Assembly (NCBI GenBank): GCA_025267735.1
Contig: CM046297.1
Span: 36,420,011 to 36,484,010, forward strand
Direction of reading: 5' to 3'
Source: Mactra quadrangularis
Taxonomy: Eukaryota > Mollusca > Bivalvia > Venerida > Mactridae
DNA length: 64,000 nucleotides
This document shows positions 43,601 through 45,889 of the stretch, one piece after another. The notes under the pieces were generated by a model. It made no database searches and was not told the origin of the DNA. It worked only from the letters and a program-made list of their open reading frames with translations. Position 1 is the stretch's first letter, and each line of letters opens with the position of its first letter. A program made the translations under genes and the position numbers.

Positions 43601-44086
43601 TCATCTCGGCGTGACCTTCCACGGAGAAAGTAGAGATCCTGTACGACAACGCTCTACAGGATATCTGTTTACGGAGATTGACCCACCCTACAACGCAATA
43701 AAAACTTTTATAACGTGACGTCGACGTATATATCTTACAAAATAGTTATTATTTAGCCCCATGTGGATGTAAGTAAATCATCATATTTATAAATTTTTGA
43801 CGGACGCTATGTTATAAAACCCACATTAGAACGCAACAACCCCTCCAAGAAAAACAACCCCAACAGAAACAGTTCATTTCAACAACATTAACAACAACAA
43901 CAACAACAATAACGACAACAAAATATTAACAAATTCCTATTACAAGTCCGGACATCACAGTAAAAGAAAATCAATAATAACCGCATCAAGCATATTCAGA
44001 AATATTTAATACATGTACTTACGACAAAAACACGATAATCCAAGACAAAGCAGTCCCAGTACAAATGTTAATTTACATACACCCAT
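1592..44086 (-). CDS. Shisa-like single-pass membrane protein (gene span; C-terminus not found)
   Basis: Six exons assemble in frame: 44086-44023, 19796-19653, 15172-14956, 13837-13698, 2678-2514 and 1699-1592. They give at least 279 residues, with a final donor leading to an unidentified exon. Order: signal peptide (1-21), pro-region with RHKR at 42-45, cysteine-rich ectodomain (C74, C92, C104, C105, C113, C114; FTCP then YCCG then KCC), transmembrane helix (~144-162), CCCC (163-166), and a basic Ser/Arg-rich cytosolic tail with QPAY (194-197). The FxCP...YCCG...CC spacing followed by a helix and a proline/tyrosine motif matches the Shisa-like (STMC6) superfamily. Those proteins act as adaptors trafficking receptors or binding WW-domain ubiquitin ligases; the role here is inferred. 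Every junction is GT-AG and phase-compatible. Related alternatives are the CYYR1 or WBP1/VOPP1 branches. Intron 1 plus intron 2 total about 28.7 kb and are full of transposons. Confidence 0.82.
1785..2115. repeat. dispersed repeat, copy 1 of 2
   Basis: This is strongly similar to 25845-26125. Both contain acaaagggaaataatccata, ggtagag-tgtggttactttc, cacatggtatgttatcattg, gatctgacaataaatggcag and a ttttttggttgaaaaatc-like end. No inverted termini were recognised and there is no open frame. 2116-2513 has only an atcgcggtac/gtatcgcgatac-rich patch at 2390-2460. Confidence 0.7.
2514..2678 (-). CDS. Shisa-like gene, exon 5 (QPAY and Ser/Arg-rich tail)
   Basis: Acceptor ttatttcag sits above 2678. 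The donor AGAG|GTAATA gives an end at 2514. Entry and exit are both phase 1, so it joins exon 4 (ending GKE plus one base) and exon 6. It encodes 55 residues. LEQPAYQDHM holds a PPxY-like QPAY; then come RRNSRSNSRPPSRQG and further S/R/P-rich sequence. PPxY-type motifs in Shisa-family tails bind WW domains; Gln in place of the first Pro may weaken this. Confidence 0.78.
2793..3190. mobile_element. ~397-bp non-autonomous DNA transposon, copy A, 9-bp target duplication
   Basis: The element starts caatctgc and ends cagattg, so its termini are an inverted CAATCT. It is flanked by an exact 9-bp duplication aggccttaa at 2784-2792 and 3191-3199. Similar copies are at 30339-30734 and, inverted, 43284-43680, each with its own exact 9-bp duplication. 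There are no open frames. A 9-bp duplication suggests a Mutator-like or Merlin-like transposase acting in trans (inference). Confidence 0.9.
3241..4404. mobile_element. 1.16-kb hAT-like non-autonomous element with 8-bp target duplication
   Basis: The ends are tagggctcta and its inverse tagagcccta, with further similarity inward (c/t-a-c/t-ccggt). An exact 8-bp duplication tatggagg flanks it at 3233-3240 and 4405-4412. Short TIRs with an 8-bp duplication are typical of hAT elements. No transposase frame is seen. A second inverted-repeat element (3623-3816) lies inside. Confidence 0.85.
3623..3816. mobile_element. palindromic MITE, tgttcagta family, copy 1 (nested)
   Basis: It starts tgttcagtaatgactgttag and ends gaacgttcaaagttattgaaca, with internal repeats of acaactcaacc and the inverse gggttgagttgtc. 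Relatives are at 14706-14916 (full length) and 51284-51410 (partial). It sits inside the hAT-like element at 3241-4404, so it is the younger insertion. Confidence 0.7.
4518..4699. mobile_element. G/C-tract MITE, copy 1
   Basis: Inverted ends (ataggcagattcag / ctggatcctccc) flank long G and C runs. A shared core reads gcattttttctgcaaaatgt then attatgtggttgtgg, the same core as the insertion at 38369-38655. It is non-coding. Confidence 0.65.
4700..5976. other. intron sequence without recognised genes
   Basis: Open frames at 4776-5006 on the minus strand match no family I know and lack exon signals. From 5040 the sequence becomes very AT-rich. On the minus strand a TATA-like gtataaaaac near 5110 is followed about 40 bp later by a good donor context (gtaagtaa near 5073), but no linked exon could be found. 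Confidence 0.4.
5977..6870 (+). mobile_element. Helentron-like (HINE-type) unit, copy 1 of 3
   Basis: This is the first of three head-to-tail ~0.89-kb units. Each starts atatgaa(c)ttaggtgctacct and ends ggttttccgcgta. A perfect subterminal inverted pair cgcggaaaac / gttttccgcg lies near the two ends. A GC hairpin (gcaggccttcggccccgc, ~6835-6852) sits just before the right end. Subterminal inverted repeats, a 3' hairpin, head-to-tail tandems and no coding capacity fit Helentron-associated (HINE) elements. That class is inferred; a satellite-like MITE is the alternative. Confidence 0.7.
6915..7000 (+). other. degenerate tRNA-like sequence between repeat units
   Basis: ggatagcttagtcggtaaagc resembles a D arm and A box, ccttgtaagcagg an anticodon arm, and ggttagtgtcccg a damaged B box (ggttcgagtcc expected). 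It is flanked by AT-rich sequence and is probably a SINE head or tRNA pseudogene, not a working tRNA. Confidence 0.5.
7098..8213 (+). mobile_element. Helentron-like unit, copy 2 of 3 (interrupted)
   Basis: This repeats copy 1 with few substitutions but is split by a foreign insert at about 7203-7427. The 3' hairpin is intact (gcgggccttcggccccgc), as are the cgcggaaaac/gttttccgcg pair. It abuts copy 3 directly, with ccgcgtaatatgaaatta at the junction. The small plus-strand frame at 7957-8139 is part of the repeat and not a gene. Confidence 0.7.
7203..7427 (+). mobile_element. retroposed insert ending in a GATA repeat
   Basis: This ~225-bp segment is absent from copies 1 and 3. It ends in (GATA)n, with agat at both edges as a possible short target duplication. 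That looks like the 3' end of a retroposon with a microsatellite tail. No box A/B or coding signature was seen. Confidence 0.55.
8214..9101 (+). mobile_element. Helentron-like unit, copy 3 of 3 (most diverged)
   Basis: It follows copy 2 without a spacer. It carries more substitutions than copies 1 and 2 and has lost the ggccttcggcc hairpin next to the right end (reads gcgctcaaaacccgctcggg). The right subterminal gttttccgcg is kept. 9102-9800 after it is AT-rich with nothing recognisable. Confidence 0.68.
9801..9865 (+). repeat. 64-bp palindromic mini-repeat, copy 1
   Basis: It starts tcgttcccagagtc and ends cctcggggtacga. The ends pair (tcgtaccc/gggtacga) and the core is gattctcga / tcgagaatc. 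The same unit occurs at 13487-13550 and, inverted, 13614-13673. Class unknown. Confidence 0.75.
10109..10370. mobile_element. 262-bp MITE, agtaggtcc family, copy 1
   Basis: The TIR runs about 40 bp from agtaggtccttacagttgga at the left to its inverse (tccaactaattggacctact) at the right, flanked by TA on each side. An inverted copy is at 15452-15717 and an interrupted one at 38242-38807. 10371-10984 holds no recognised feature. Confidence 0.8.
10985..12812 (+). mobile_element. 5'-truncated non-LTR retrotransposon (LINE), copy 1
   Basis: It begins abruptly within the reverse-transcriptase domain, the usual result of incomplete target-primed reverse transcription. RT and C-terminal coding sequence end at 12540. 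The 3' UTR has an 11-bp stem (gattgtctaac 12645-12655 with gttaggcaatc 12671-12681). The tail contains attggaggaaataaag, nearly identical to the tail of the LINE ending near 47125, so the two belong to one family. Confidence 0.82.
11003..12540 (+). pseudogene. LINE reverse transcriptase and C-terminal domain, one frameshift
   Basis: RT motifs: KAFDTVWHNGL (motif A), GTRQGGKSSPLLYLLFINGL (motif B), and VADDMVLIS (motif C, Val instead of the usual Tyr/Phe before ADD). The first frame stops at 12052. The shifted frame, from a seven-T run at 12010-12016, continues without a stop to 12540 through a C-terminal region with paired cysteines. One extra or missing T in the run explains the break. Endonuclease and N-terminal parts are absent, so the copy cannot move on its own. 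Confidence 0.85.
12813..13486. other. intron sequence without recognised features
   Basis: No repeat termini or convincing exon were found. A stretch at about 13350-13420 on the minus strand is open and followed by a good donor (gtaagtat), but its phases do not fit the Shisa-like gene. Confidence 0.4.
13487..13550 (+). repeat. 64-bp palindromic mini-repeat, copy 2
   Basis: It starts tcgtacccagagtctagaag and ends cctcggggtacga. With the inverted copy at 13614-13673 it forms a ~187-bp structure able to fold into one long hairpin. Confidence 0.8.
13614..13673 (-). repeat. 64-bp palindromic mini-repeat, copy 3 (inverted)
   Basis: This is the reverse complement of the copies at 9801 and 13487 (tcgtaccccgaggttatc ... 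actctgggtacga). It ends 24 bp past the predicted donor of Shisa-like exon 4, so in that transcript the hairpin would form right beside the 5' splice site. Confidence 0.8.
13698..13837 (-). CDS. Shisa-like gene, exon 4 (transmembrane helix)
   Basis: Acceptor ttttcacag is above 13837; the donor GAAC|GTAAGT is at 13698/13697. It enters in phase 2 and leaves in phase 1, fitting exons 3 and 5. It encodes 47 residues: a ~19-residue hydrophobic helix (VISIVSGFVASLLICLFLY), then CCCC and QRRHE, a basic stop-transfer segment, then a short cytosolic stretch with WVRRSF. The cysteines at the membrane edge are likely palmitoylation sites (family knowledge, not shown here). Confidence 0.85.
14396..14500 (-). 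repeat. degenerate tRNA-like SINE fragment
   Basis: Read on the minus strand it has gactcagtggtaaaacg, resembling an A box, and tgggttcgatttt, resembling a B box, about 50 bp apart. It lies inside Shisa-like intron 3. It is too degraded for a working tRNA. Confidence 0.4.
14706..14916. mobile_element. palindromic MITE, tgttcagta family, copy 2
   Basis: Ends gtgttcagtaaatactgtta and the inverse taactgaacac. Inside are gttacgga / tccgttac and alternating aactcaaccc / gggttgagtt blocks, as in 3623-3816. It lies 40 bp beyond Shisa-like exon 3, inside intron 3. Confidence 0.75.
14956..15172 (-). CDS. Shisa-like gene, exon 3 (six-cysteine ectodomain)
   Basis: Acceptor ttattttcag is above 15172; the donor ATTGT|GTAAGT is at 14956/14955. 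It enters in phase 1 and leaves in phase 2. It encodes about 72 residues with the diagnostic series TTCF, FTCPR, YCCGEKP, KCC, six cysteines in all. A Lys-rich linker (GKSKTPVKKSKES) then leads to the membrane helix of exon 4. Sequons NVT, NFT and NQT allow N-glycosylation. The YCCG...CC arrangement is the strongest evidence for a Shisa-type domain. Confidence 0.85.
15300..15375 (-). repeat. SINE body fragment
   Basis: On the minus strand, gtaggttgactgaccgtcgt and the preceding ttcaggaacggccag match part of the body of the SINE at 32433-32770 (aggacagtgagtaggttaac). Both ends are lost. Confidence 0.45.
15452..15717. mobile_element. MITE, agtaggtcc family, copy 2 (inverted)
   Basis: Similar to 10109-10370 in reverse orientation, with aggtaggtccaattagctgg at the left and ccaactgtaaggacctact at the right. 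The small open frame inside belongs to the repeat. Confidence 0.78.
15980..16853. mobile_element. 0.87-kb element with caggcgcgtag termini
   Basis: A perfect 11-bp TIR (caggcgcgtag / ctacgcgcctg) bounds this block. The right end also carries repeated gcgtac motifs (gtacgcagctgcgtactctg). No transposase is recognisable. The small plus-strand frame at 15958-16165 crosses the left boundary and is not a gene. No target duplication is clear. Confidence 0.6.
16870..17095. mobile_element. 226-bp MITE with gcgagcga interior
   Basis: Imperfect ~30-bp inverted ends: taaggctacaacaagttgat at the left, and the reverse complement ttaggccgcaacaaattgat from the right. The interior repeats gcgagcgagcgaagaaa / gagcgagcgaggaaa. 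It is non-coding. Confidence 0.6.
17371..17851. mobile_element. 481-bp element with perfect 16-bp TIR
   Basis: tattcaggcctcctag at 17371-17386 is exactly complementary to ctaggaggcctgaata at 17836-17851. The interior is dominated by variants of aaaggttttaaagg and ataaaggc. No protein frame is seen. 17096-17370 and 17852-18383 show nothing recognised. Confidence 0.75.
18384..18634. mobile_element. palindromic MITE, tcttacgaaaaaa family, copy 1
   Basis: Left end ttcacaaaaaaatcttacga, right end tcgtaagatttttttatgaa, with an inner pair tcgtaagtcaa / ttaacttacg. The family core includes ggataataagcataacta. Copies are at 42008-42267 and 63477-63708, with a fragment at 23266-23312. Confidence 0.8.
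19036..19110 (-). repeat. tRNA-like SINE head fragment
   Basis: On the minus strand, acgtggttaacggttttgac resembles an A box and gaggttcgaatcacgacc a B box, about 45 bp apart. No body was recognised and the aminoacyl stem is not intact. Confidence 0.45.
19532..19582 (-). other. possible relic of a duplicated Shisa-like exon
   Basis: On the minus strand, acaacacttgttgagatacg followed by tcgcaaagaaattttgttac resembles the 3' part of the exon at 19653-19796 (acaacacctaaagatacc, then acacaacgaaatgttgtaac). About two thirds of the bases match. No donor is seen at the corresponding end. It may be a decayed local duplication. Confidence 0.3.
19653..19796 (-). CDS. Shisa-like gene, exon 2 (phase 1-1 cassette, furin-site pro-region)
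   Basis: Acceptor ttttatctatttcag lies above 19796; the donor ATCA|GTAAGAG is at 19653/19652. The exon is 144 nt, phase 1 at both ends. It can join exon 1 (..C|AT.., His) and exon 3 (A|AG, Lys), or be skipped without a frame change. It encodes 48 mostly polar residues: SSLIKGDVEQFKDND, then RTRHKRNVTD with an RHKR furin-type site and an NVT sequon, then a Thr/Asp-rich part. No stop in frame. It lies next to the GAT-rich satellite at 19803. I infer a propeptide that is removed or an optional ectodomain segment. Confidence 0.7.
19803..20240. repeat. degenerate GAT-triplet satellite
   Basis: Long runs of gatgat with interspersed ggt and aat triplets. Both strands are open for long distances (Asp-rich one way, Ile-rich the other) only because of the composition. 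No start context, splice sites or conserved motif support a protein. Confidence 0.9.
20283..20718. repeat. 27-bp GAT-containing minisatellite
   Basis: About 16 copies of a unit near ggtcgtgaacttaatgatga plus extra gat triplets (24-27 bp). Units vary in GAT number and in gtgaac/gtgtac/gagtac. All lengths are multiples of three, so several frames stay open; I treat those as non-coding. Confidence 0.9.
21062..21861 (+). repeat. segmental duplication, copy 1 (interrupted)
   Basis: The parts 21062-21290 and 21610-21861 each match copy 2 (22490-22992) at roughly 95%. Shared landmarks are tccgtataaagacctcaatt, ggcaccaca, and cgcatccgcagtgaacaagt. Between the parts lies unrelated sequence that includes the MITE at 21305-21581. 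Confidence 0.85.
21305..21581. mobile_element. 277-bp MITE inside duplication copy 1
   Basis: The ends attgcagtttaccggtac and gtaccggtaaactgcaat are exact inverses (18 bp). The matching place in the second copy of the duplication lacks it, so it inserted after duplication or was lost from the other copy. Confidence 0.75.
21862..22489. other. spacer between duplication copies
   Basis: AT-rich DNA with gaccagggtctattaatg-type repeats of 'ttggcc' and 'tattggccc'. No gene or repeat terminus was recognised. Confidence 0.4.
22490..22992 (+). repeat. segmental duplication, copy 2 (uninterrupted)
   Basis: Direct repeat of 21062-21861 without the central insertion; the two homologous parts are separated by about 30 bp (tacggagacgtacgcgacaa). 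It ends gatagatgaacaccatggtt-like in copy 1 and aataaatgaacaccatggtt here. Confidence 0.85.
22998..23165 (-). repeat. SINE fragment of the 36636 family
   Basis: On the minus strand it reads gattgatagatagataccag then tagcccaatgaccagtgg and gtgaacgtgtgtaagcatga, matching the 3' part of 36636-36930. The tRNA head is missing. Confidence 0.65.
23266..23312. repeat. fragment of the tcttacgaaaaaa MITE family
   Basis: ttgacttacgatgatctttg then tcgtaagattttttt matches one arm of 18384-18634. The other arm is absent. Confidence 0.5.
23385..23500 (+). ncRNA. Penelope-like 3' end with hammerhead-like core (tentative)
   Basis: ctgaagaaggctttttaaag followed by ccgaaaatttc at about 23452-23482 has the order CUGANGA, a 6-bp stem (ggcttt/aaagcc), GAAA. 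This is the central part of hammerhead ribozymes described in Penelope-like elements. One unpaired A precedes the stem, and flanking stems I and III are not clear. No Penelope RT coding sequence is adjacent. It may be only a chance or decayed match. Confidence 0.3.
23501..24534. other. intron sequence without recognised features
   Basis: No exon, TIR or SINE was found. Short open frames (for example minus strand 23500-23727) match nothing I know. Confidence 0.4.
24535..24901 (+). mobile_element. LINE 3'-terminal fragment with (ATT)n tail
   Basis: Translation of 24548-24664 gives YRFGTIPMIWNVIPLNIRLS, then ENINQFKRAYIQWKYSGTM and a stop. This matches the usual C-terminal end of many non-LTR RTs (WN-LP--IR then FK). 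An AT-rich 3' UTR follows, with gcagcctgtttaaataaag and then (att)n. The rest of the element is missing. Confidence 0.75.
24902..25844. other. intron sequence without recognised features
   Basis: AT-rich DNA. Two short 'agtgacacagccgcc / gtgacttagccgcc' echoes at about 25140 and 25256 are the only local repetition noticed. Confidence 0.4.
25845..26125. repeat. dispersed repeat, copy 2 of 2
   Basis: Same family and order of landmarks as 1785-2115. A C-rich insertion (gacgcccgaatgcccgcccc) near 26050 is unique to this copy. Confidence 0.7.
26261..26614. mobile_element. 354-bp MITE, ttaaaggt termini
   Basis: ttaaaggtactagttcacag at the left pairs with ctgtgaatgagaacctttaa at the right. The interior is AT-rich and non-coding. 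Flanking tta/taa could be part of the target site. Confidence 0.7.
26615..27315. other. intron sequence without recognised features
   Basis: A-rich and locally repetitive (variants of aacaacag and aacagccaa). No gene or element terminus was identified. Confidence 0.4.
27316..27892 (+). mobile_element. ~570-bp element with 42-bp TIR, copy 1
   Basis: tatactaaacaaaacttcta and the following agtactccgatttcagtgt are the inverse of the right end (acttagaagtttcgttaagt, ending ata). A second copy in the opposite orientation is 35529-36088. Both copies retain a short frame starting MHIN-L--FTKTD (27637-27831 plus strand here), which diverges after that, so coding is doubtful. Confidence 0.8.
27893..28737. 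other. intron sequence without recognised features
   Basis: No exon or transposon end seen. A minus-strand frame at 28517-28726 contains a hydrophobic stretch but lacks splice signals or any family match. Confidence 0.4.
28738..29128. repeat. 43-bp minisatellite, about 9 copies
   Basis: The unit is gaagccccaggctcaaggat followed by taccacacccattcgctaatg(ga). Because 43 is not a multiple of three, each frame runs through three different peptide versions per 129 bp, giving long open frames without stops. No start, splice or signal feature supports translation. Confidence 0.9.
29129..29535. other. intron sequence without recognised features
   Basis: Nothing recognisable between the 43-bp minisatellite and the palindromic element. 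Confidence 0.4.
29536..29850. mobile_element. 315-bp MITE with ~80-bp inverted arms
   Basis: Left arm agcgttcagttaccgcgaac, then cgttacaaaacgttccgtaa and cattcggaactcctcggcca. The right arm is the inverse, ending attgaacacgct. The termini resemble the tgttcagta family (3623, 14706), pointing to a shared superfamily. Confidence 0.8.
30339..30734. mobile_element. ~397-bp non-autonomous DNA transposon, copy B, 9-bp target duplication
   Basis: Starts cagtctccgaaaacagatat and ends agagattg. The exact 9-bp duplication attaggggt is at 30330-30338 and 30735-30743. Sequence is shared with 2793-3190 over the whole length, including ctttcatctagacgaaa and gatttcgtaa-ttctattttt. Confidence 0.9.
30868..31062 (+). 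mobile_element. 5'-truncated SINE body (32433 family)
   Basis: Contains ctcctaccaatgattttta, gtcagtcactgacgaaaata, gcgcttagtagtt, ttccaggaacagtgagtagg and gtgttgctaaggcggtaaac, in the same order as 32433-32770. The tRNA head is absent. Confidence 0.75.
31630..32104. other. intron sequence without recognised features
   Basis: AT-rich with no repeat termini or exon found. Confidence 0.4.
32105..32195 (+). repeat. SINE body fragment (32433 family)
   Basis: acagttgtcaatccgtcgga, gtatgtgcctagtttctggt and atttagcctttccaggaacg parallel the SINE body. It is diverged and lacks both ends. Confidence 0.5.
32215..32295 (-). repeat. tRNA-like SINE head fragment (Ser/Leu-like A box)
   Basis: On the minus strand, gcgtgcccgagtggttacta resembles a type II tRNA A box. 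The B box is not recognisable. Probably another SINE fragment. Confidence 0.4.
32433..32770 (+). mobile_element. full-length tRNA-derived SINE
   Basis: The head has ggctagctcagttggtatca (A box) and cgtgggttcgattctcggg (B box). The body has gtcagtcactgacgaaagta, gcgcttagtag, tttccaggacagtgagtagg. The 3' domain is caatgtgttgctacggtgtt then aaacctaac, with an A-rich (aaaac)n tail. The open frame at 32451-32747 is just the SINE. Body copies are at 30868, 32105 and 41055. Confidence 0.85.
32840..33060 (-). repeat. GC-richer block with SINE-like end
   Basis: On the minus strand the end ttgtcagtcgctggcgagag then cttgtggttagta resembles the SINE body motif gtcagtcactgacgaaagta. The rest (for example ggtttacacgcttccagcat) matches nothing else here. 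I suspect a diverged SINE; a non-coding RNA or exon cannot be excluded. Confidence 0.3.
33303..33558 (+). repeat. dispersed ~260-bp repeat, copy 1
   Basis: Aligns with 61176-61435: attgcacaccaatatttagg, atcaaagtggtatgttgaaa, gttcatgcatcagcttattc and aatacgacctgta occur in the same order. Class unknown. 33559-34811 has no recognised gene or element. Confidence 0.7.
34812..35053. repeat. 22-bp minisatellite, about 11 copies
   Basis: Unit close to cttgacatcacctatcggcc plus cg, with variants cggtccg, taggcccg, tagcccg. Copies are directly adjacent with no spacer variation, so this is not a CRISPR array. Confidence 0.95.
35265..35330. other. 27-bp near-perfect hairpin with 12-nt loop
   Basis: Arm 35265-35291 (ataaatatcacatcctacag, then agggtga) pairs with 35304-35330 with one mismatch. 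The loop is tagaacggaatg. It stands alone about 210 bp after the 22-bp minisatellite. It could be a tiny MITE or a pre-miRNA-like fold; sequence alone cannot decide. Confidence 0.7.
35529..36088 (-). mobile_element. ~570-bp element with 42-bp TIR, copy 2 (inverted)
   Basis: Ends tatacttaacgaaacttcta and tagaagtttcgttaagtat; the interior is the reverse of 27316-27892. The minus strand keeps the MHIN-L--FTKTD start (35585-35782). 36089-36635 is otherwise featureless apart from a tRNA/SINE-like minus-strand patch near 36150-36225. Confidence 0.8.
36636..36930 (+). mobile_element. full-length tRNA-derived SINE, second family
   Basis: Head tagtccagtggtgggacgct (A box) and ttcctggttcgaacctcat (B box). 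Body gggagattgatagatagata then ccagtagcccaatgaccagg, and end ttaaaaatgca. Fragments are at 22998 (minus) and 41945 (plus). The open frame at 36486-36746 overlaps this SINE and is not a gene. Confidence 0.8.
37000..37112 (-). mobile_element. tRNA-derived SINE head, third type
   Basis: On the minus strand, gcgacgtggtagagtcttcg then cctacggctcaagagatcgt and aggttcgcatctcagttcgg show box A, an anticodon arm and box B. The body was not traced further. Confidence 0.6.
37628..37908 (+). mobile_element. full-length tRNA-derived SINE (gtcgatagcgcag family)
   Basis: gtcgatagcgcagttggtag is the A box region and gggctcgaatcccag the B box. The body includes cttccatgaaaattagacaa, gagtactggttgtagacaag, ggtccaggaaagctagg. 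The 3' end is ttgtgttgacacggcgttaa then accccagttaaaaa. Flanks acttgcta/acttgtta may be a damaged target duplication. Relatives: 49652 and 63812. 37113-37627 has no other feature. Confidence 0.85.
38242..38807. mobile_element. MITE, agtaggtcc family, copy 3 (interrupted)
   Basis: Left part aagcaggtcctatcagttag onward and right part ggtaaaatatgagtaatcca onward match 10109-10370. The middle is split by the G/C-tract element at 38369-38655. Confidence 0.7.
38369..38655. mobile_element. G/C-tract MITE, copy 2 (nested)
   Basis: Ends ggggcggatccatg and tggatccgcctatgg are inverted. It has long C and G runs near both ends and the core caaaccacaaccacattata then cacattttgcagaaaaaatgc, the reverse of the core at 4518-4699. 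It splits the MITE at 38242-38807. Confidence 0.75.
38808..40995. other. intron sequence, one GC-richer unexplained patch
   Basis: Mostly AT-rich without recognised genes. At 39720-39950 the base composition shifts and both strands have short well-formed frames (minus strand ATG at about 39873 with a short Ser/Asn-rich start), but no splice-consistent exon results. Elements were not recognised. Confidence 0.35.
40996..41035. repeat. (CAGAA)n pentanucleotide microsatellite, 8 units
   Basis: Uninterrupted cagaa repeats directly upstream of the SINE body at 41055. Confidence 0.95.
41055..41290 (+). mobile_element. 5'-truncated SINE (32433 family) with (aaac)n tail
   Basis: Includes gtcatggaattatttccaca, ctcctaccaatgattcttaa, gtcagtcactgacgaacgtg, aagagtgagtaggttgac and gtgttgctacggcgttaaac, then caaacaaacaaacaaa. 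41291-41944 shows nothing else recognisable. Confidence 0.8.
41945..42007 (+). repeat. SINE fragment of the 36636 family
   Basis: cccaaaggagattgattgat then atgtatcagtagccaaaaga matches the body of 36636-36930. Confidence 0.5.
42008..42267. mobile_element. palindromic MITE, tcttacgaaaaaa family, copy 2
   Basis: Ends ggtacttttcaaaaaatttc then ttacgaaaaaaatcctcgta, and the inverse ttacgaagatttttttcgta then agaatttgtgtgaaaagcac. Core gcttattatccgtctgactt is shared with 63477-63708. Confidence 0.8.
42430..42800 (+). repeat. possible LINE 3' UTR remnant
   Basis: T-rich, stop-rich sequence ending cacaataaactgaaactgta then aaactgaa, the kind of end seen in non-LTR element 3' UTRs. No adjoining coding sequence. 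42801-43283 has no recognised feature. Confidence 0.3.
43284..43680. mobile_element. ~397-bp non-autonomous DNA transposon, copy C (inverted), 9-bp target duplication
   Basis: Starts caatctgattaaaacccgat and ends tttacggagattg, in reverse orientation to copies A and B. The exact 9-bp duplication acccaccct is at 43275-43283 and 43681-43689. Confidence 0.9.
43878..43925. repeat. (AAC)n microsatellite
   Basis: Runs of aacaacaac with occasional att and gac interruptions, about 100 bp from Shisa-like exon 1. Confidence 0.85.
44023..44086 (-). CDS. Shisa-like gene, exon 1 (signal peptide)
   Basis: ATG at 44086 in a good context (A at -3, G at +4) opens MGVCKLTFVLGLLCLGLSCF and one more codon, then the donor TTGTC|GTAAGT. 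The 21 residues form a typical signal peptide. Phase 1 at the end matches both the cassette exon at 19796 and exon 3 at 15172. The link rests on phase, orientation and the need for a signal sequence; the distance (24-29 kb) makes an RNA test desirable. Confidence 0.72.
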
Positions 44087-44300
44087 TCTGCTAGTTAATT
44101 TTACTAATAATAATTCCATAGTGCTGAAAACACATTTCAAAGTTTGTGGTTAAAGACCAAAATAACCGGTAACCAATTCCAAACACAGTGTTATGTTTAC
44201 TCGAGTCCAAAGCGAGTATAGTACGGCTATTGATAGCGTTGCTCTACTAAAGCTCGCTCGCTTTCTTCTCCCTCTCTCGCTCTCCAGTGCTGTGTTGTTC
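44087..44300 (-). promoter_or_regulatory. putative 5' UTR and promoter region of the Shisa-like gene
   Basis: Upstream of the start codon the minus strand carries a purine-rich block (gagcgagagagggagaagaa, then agcgagcgagc). Next comes tactatactcgctttgg, which could hold a weak TATA-like or initiator site. No strong core-promoter match, so the transcription start is undefined. Confidence 0.35.
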
Positions 44301-45889
44301 CAATTTTCTATTTGATTCCAGAAAACCAATCAATACAGTCAGTCATATATTCCTGTTACAGTTCATCGAGTCAGCTTCTCGCTTTACTGTGAATTTATTA
44401 TTGAGTGTTTTACATCAACCGAGGCTTGTTGCAGACATTCAACAGAGCAATTCCAATGAAAAGTTCACCACTAGTATCAAAGGACGATATTAAATTTTGT
44501 CTTATTAACGGTAATACATACCCAACTTTTAGACCCATCAATATTTTCACTGTTTGATACAGCCATATAGCACTGATCATAGATACACCAGTGTAAGGCG
44601 CATAGACCACGATCATAATGGTCATAAAGATTTTATTTTTTATCGGGGGGGGGGGGGGGGTTAATTCCTTGTAGACAAATGTATGCATTTATGTATTATT
44701 GTCCATTTTGTATGAGGTGTAAATTAACAGTTAAATATGTCAGTACATTAGAGGTGACATTTTGTATACATGACAGTGACTTGAAACAAAATTGACAAAA
44801 ATTATTGTAATATTTTTTGTTAGAATGGGAATTATATATCAGCTTCTTTTAATTACTTTATTACCCATCCACTTTTTGATAGGCCGTATTTTTATTGTAA
44901 CAATAGTTAAATGATAACTTTGAATTGCAACAAATTATTCAATCATCATCGTTATTGTTAAGACGTCAATAACTATTTTTGTTTCGTTTTTCCGTGGCAA
45001 TATTTTACTAAGACTAAAATGCCCATGCACTAAAGATTAAAGGAACATTATAAACATTTCACTTTTTTAATGAAATTGTTTTACAAGAATAAAGTATAAT
45101 GTAAAAAAGTTTTATGGTGTCAACAATTGAAGAAATCATAATTATAAAGGTGAAATTCAAACCATAGCATGTCTTTATTCAGTTATTATCATGCCGTCAA
45201 AATAAACTACAAAATTTAATTCATGGTTCGAAGTATTCCTTAATCTGAGAGACATAAAGTCTTAAAAACGCAAATTATACGCATATAGTTATATTATTAG
45301 CACCGAAGGAATATTTTTCAATTAAATTTGTTTAAAAGTAATATCTTTTAAAATACTGATTTCAATGGTTTGTATGGTCGAGTAAATCTCTCTGACCAAT
45401 AGTATAATTATACATTTGTATTTCTAAAACAGTCTAGAAAAATAATTATTTCTAAACCTTTATTGTTAGATCATTTGACAGATACAACTAGATATCCACG
45501 AAATAGAGACAGGAAGGTAATCCTGTCATAAAAGTGTACCCACTGCGCCTTGCTATCCACAGTGTATTATACAATCACACCAGGGGCCCCTAAATCCGAT
45601 ATAGCCCACACTACAAAATTAAGAAAAAAAACCCGTTAAAAATCCAAAACTTTTGGAAAAAAGTGCAAAACAGACTAAACCTTCATTAAGATATTATGAA
45701 AATAAATAAATGCCCCAGAAACTACAAACATACAGCTTTCTCATGTCATTTGCACAAAATTTGGTCAAAGAATCGGAAATGCTTTATTTCTCAAGTTATA
45801 TCAGCATGGGTATTTATTTCCCTTCTTATTTTATAGTAACGTGAGTTGTCAAATAAAACCTATATAAACCTAAAACCTATATAACAATT
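44301..45889. other. intergenic sequence
   Basis: AT-rich; a 16-bp G run at 44645-44660 is the only simple repeat of note. The plus-strand frame at 44287-44493 has no family match or exon signals. Confidence 0.45.

Noticed and set aside
44287..44493. Plus-strand 68-codon frame upstream of the Shisa-like gene
   Set aside because: No domain, no splice continuation, and overlaps the presumed promoter of the opposite strand.
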